DNA of 11,427 nt, taken from Candidatus Aenigmatarchaeota archaeon. GTDB lineage: Archaea; Aenigmatarchaeota; Aenigmatarchaeia; QMZP01. The first letter of the stretch is position 1. Each line of letters begins with the position of its first letter. Of this stretch, positions 10,919 to 11,427 are shown piece by piece. Below the pieces are notes generated by a model. It made no database searches. It had not been told where the DNA came from and saw nothing but the letters and a program-made list of their open reading frames with translations. The DNA is taken from contig DAOVFN010000010.1 in the NCBI GenBank assembly GCA_030672885.1, positions 1 through 11,427 of the forward strand, given 5' to 3'. The position numbers and the translations under genes are program-made.

Positions 10919-11427
10919 ATGGTTTCTGGGAACATTTCTTCTGAGGATATCGTGCACAAGGTGCTGGAGCTGTCTGGTTTCAGGGAACCCAATCCCGTCC
11001 AGGAGCTTGCCATCAGGAAGGGCCTTCTGGGCGACAGGAACATGGTGGTGGCGGCCCCTACGGCATCGGGCAAGACATTGATTGCAGAGATTGCCGCGCT
11101 CAAGTCAATAAGGGAGAACAGAAAAGTCGTATACATAGTCCCGCTCAAGGCACTGGCCAGCGAGAAGTTTGGGGAGTTCAAAAAGAGATATGAACCGCTG
11201 GGCATAAGGGTGGCCATGTCAGTGGGTGACAGGGACTCGTCAGATCCGTGGCTGGCCAGGAACGACCTGATAATAGTCACCAGTGAAAAGCTCGACTCCC
11301 TGTTGAGGCACGGCATAGCGTGGACAGGCCAGATAGGGCTCGTTATCGCGGATGAGGTGCACCTTCTGGACGACTCCTCAAGGGGGCCAACCTTGGAGGT
11401 CGTGCTGACCAGGCTGAGGCAGGACTC
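10919..11427 (+). CDS. hel308: Hel308-type DNA helicase, N-terminal part
   Basis: Hel308 is a Ski2-like superfamily 2 helicase that unwinds forked DNA and removes lagging strands at stalled replication forks. The visible 169 codons cover the N-terminus and most of RecA domain 1. NPVQELAI is the Q-motif region, AAPTASGKT is Walker A, and VPLKALASEKF is motif Ia. The Hel308-like VGDRDSSDPWL and VTSEKLDSLLRHG follow, then DEVH in IADEVHLLDD and RGPTLEVVL. The frame runs open off the right edge, so the second RecA domain and the C-terminal domains are not seen. Three in-frame ATGs stand nine bases apart (10901, 10910, 10919). The last is preferred because of TATA spacing, but an earlier one would add only three or six residues. 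It is the only plus-strand gene here. Confidence 0.92.
   Translation, partial: MVSGNISSEDIVHKVLELSGFREPNPVQELAIRKGLLGDRNMVVAAPTASGKTLIAEIAALKSIRENRKVVYIVPLKALASEKFGEFKKRYEPLGIRVAMSVGDRDSSDPWLARNDLIIVTSEKLDSLLRHGIAWTGQIGLVIADEVHLLDDSSRGPTLEVVLTRLRQD

Noticed and set aside
1..11427. CRISPR arrays, insertion sequences, tRNA or rRNA genes, prophage ends
   Set aside because: No spaced direct repeats, transposase-like frames, terminal inverted repeats flanking a gene, or cloverleaf-like stretches were found by eye.

Overview
The window reads as archaeal chromosome, most likely from a DPANN-type lineage. Archaeal markers are aIF2-alpha, the archaeal/eukaryotic-type ribosomal proteins L44e and S27e, an archaeal GINS subunit, an archaeal-type leucyl-tRNA synthetase and a Hel308 helicase. 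The DPANN lean rests mainly on a primase in which the catalytic small-subunit domain and the Fe-S domain of the large subunit share one polypeptide. That arrangement is known from Nanoarchaeum and related small archaea. The lineage call is inference.

All genes but one lie on the minus strand, so transcription runs from high to low coordinates. From the right edge: Hel308 (plus strand, cut off by the window end) diverges from a DUF362 protein at 10883. Then come a pentein-fold guanidine-modifying hydrolase and a HAD-domain protein (8178-10016), an AT-richer two-gene island, each gene with its own promoter. A possible 31-residue membrane peptide lies at 8006-8101. A tight three-gene run follows: leuS, a small duplicated membrane protein and a seven-cysteine DUF2284 protein (4142-7860). 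Next is a replication pair, fused primase plus GINS with overlapping ends (2221-4100). A GNAT acetyltransferase (1557-2087) stands alone. The left end is the translation cluster L44e - S27e - aIF2-alpha (92-1418), followed by the first codons of another minus-strand gene at the window edge.

How the genes fit together: two units are core information processing (translation proteins; replication initiation by primase and GINS), with leuS for tRNA charging and Hel308 for fork repair. The pentein/HAD island is accessory; its sampled GC is clearly lower than its neighbours' (35% and 42% against 58% and 68% in 60-base samples).

Regulation: many genes have an AT-rich TATA-like box about 23-30 bases before the start codon and no good Shine-Dalgarno, predicting leaderless or near-leaderless mRNAs. 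Coupled genes inside units instead have recognisable ribosome sites. Several promoters carry short perfect inverted repeats. The most striking covers the ribosome site of the pentein gene. No tRNA, rRNA, CRISPR array or insertion sequence was seen.
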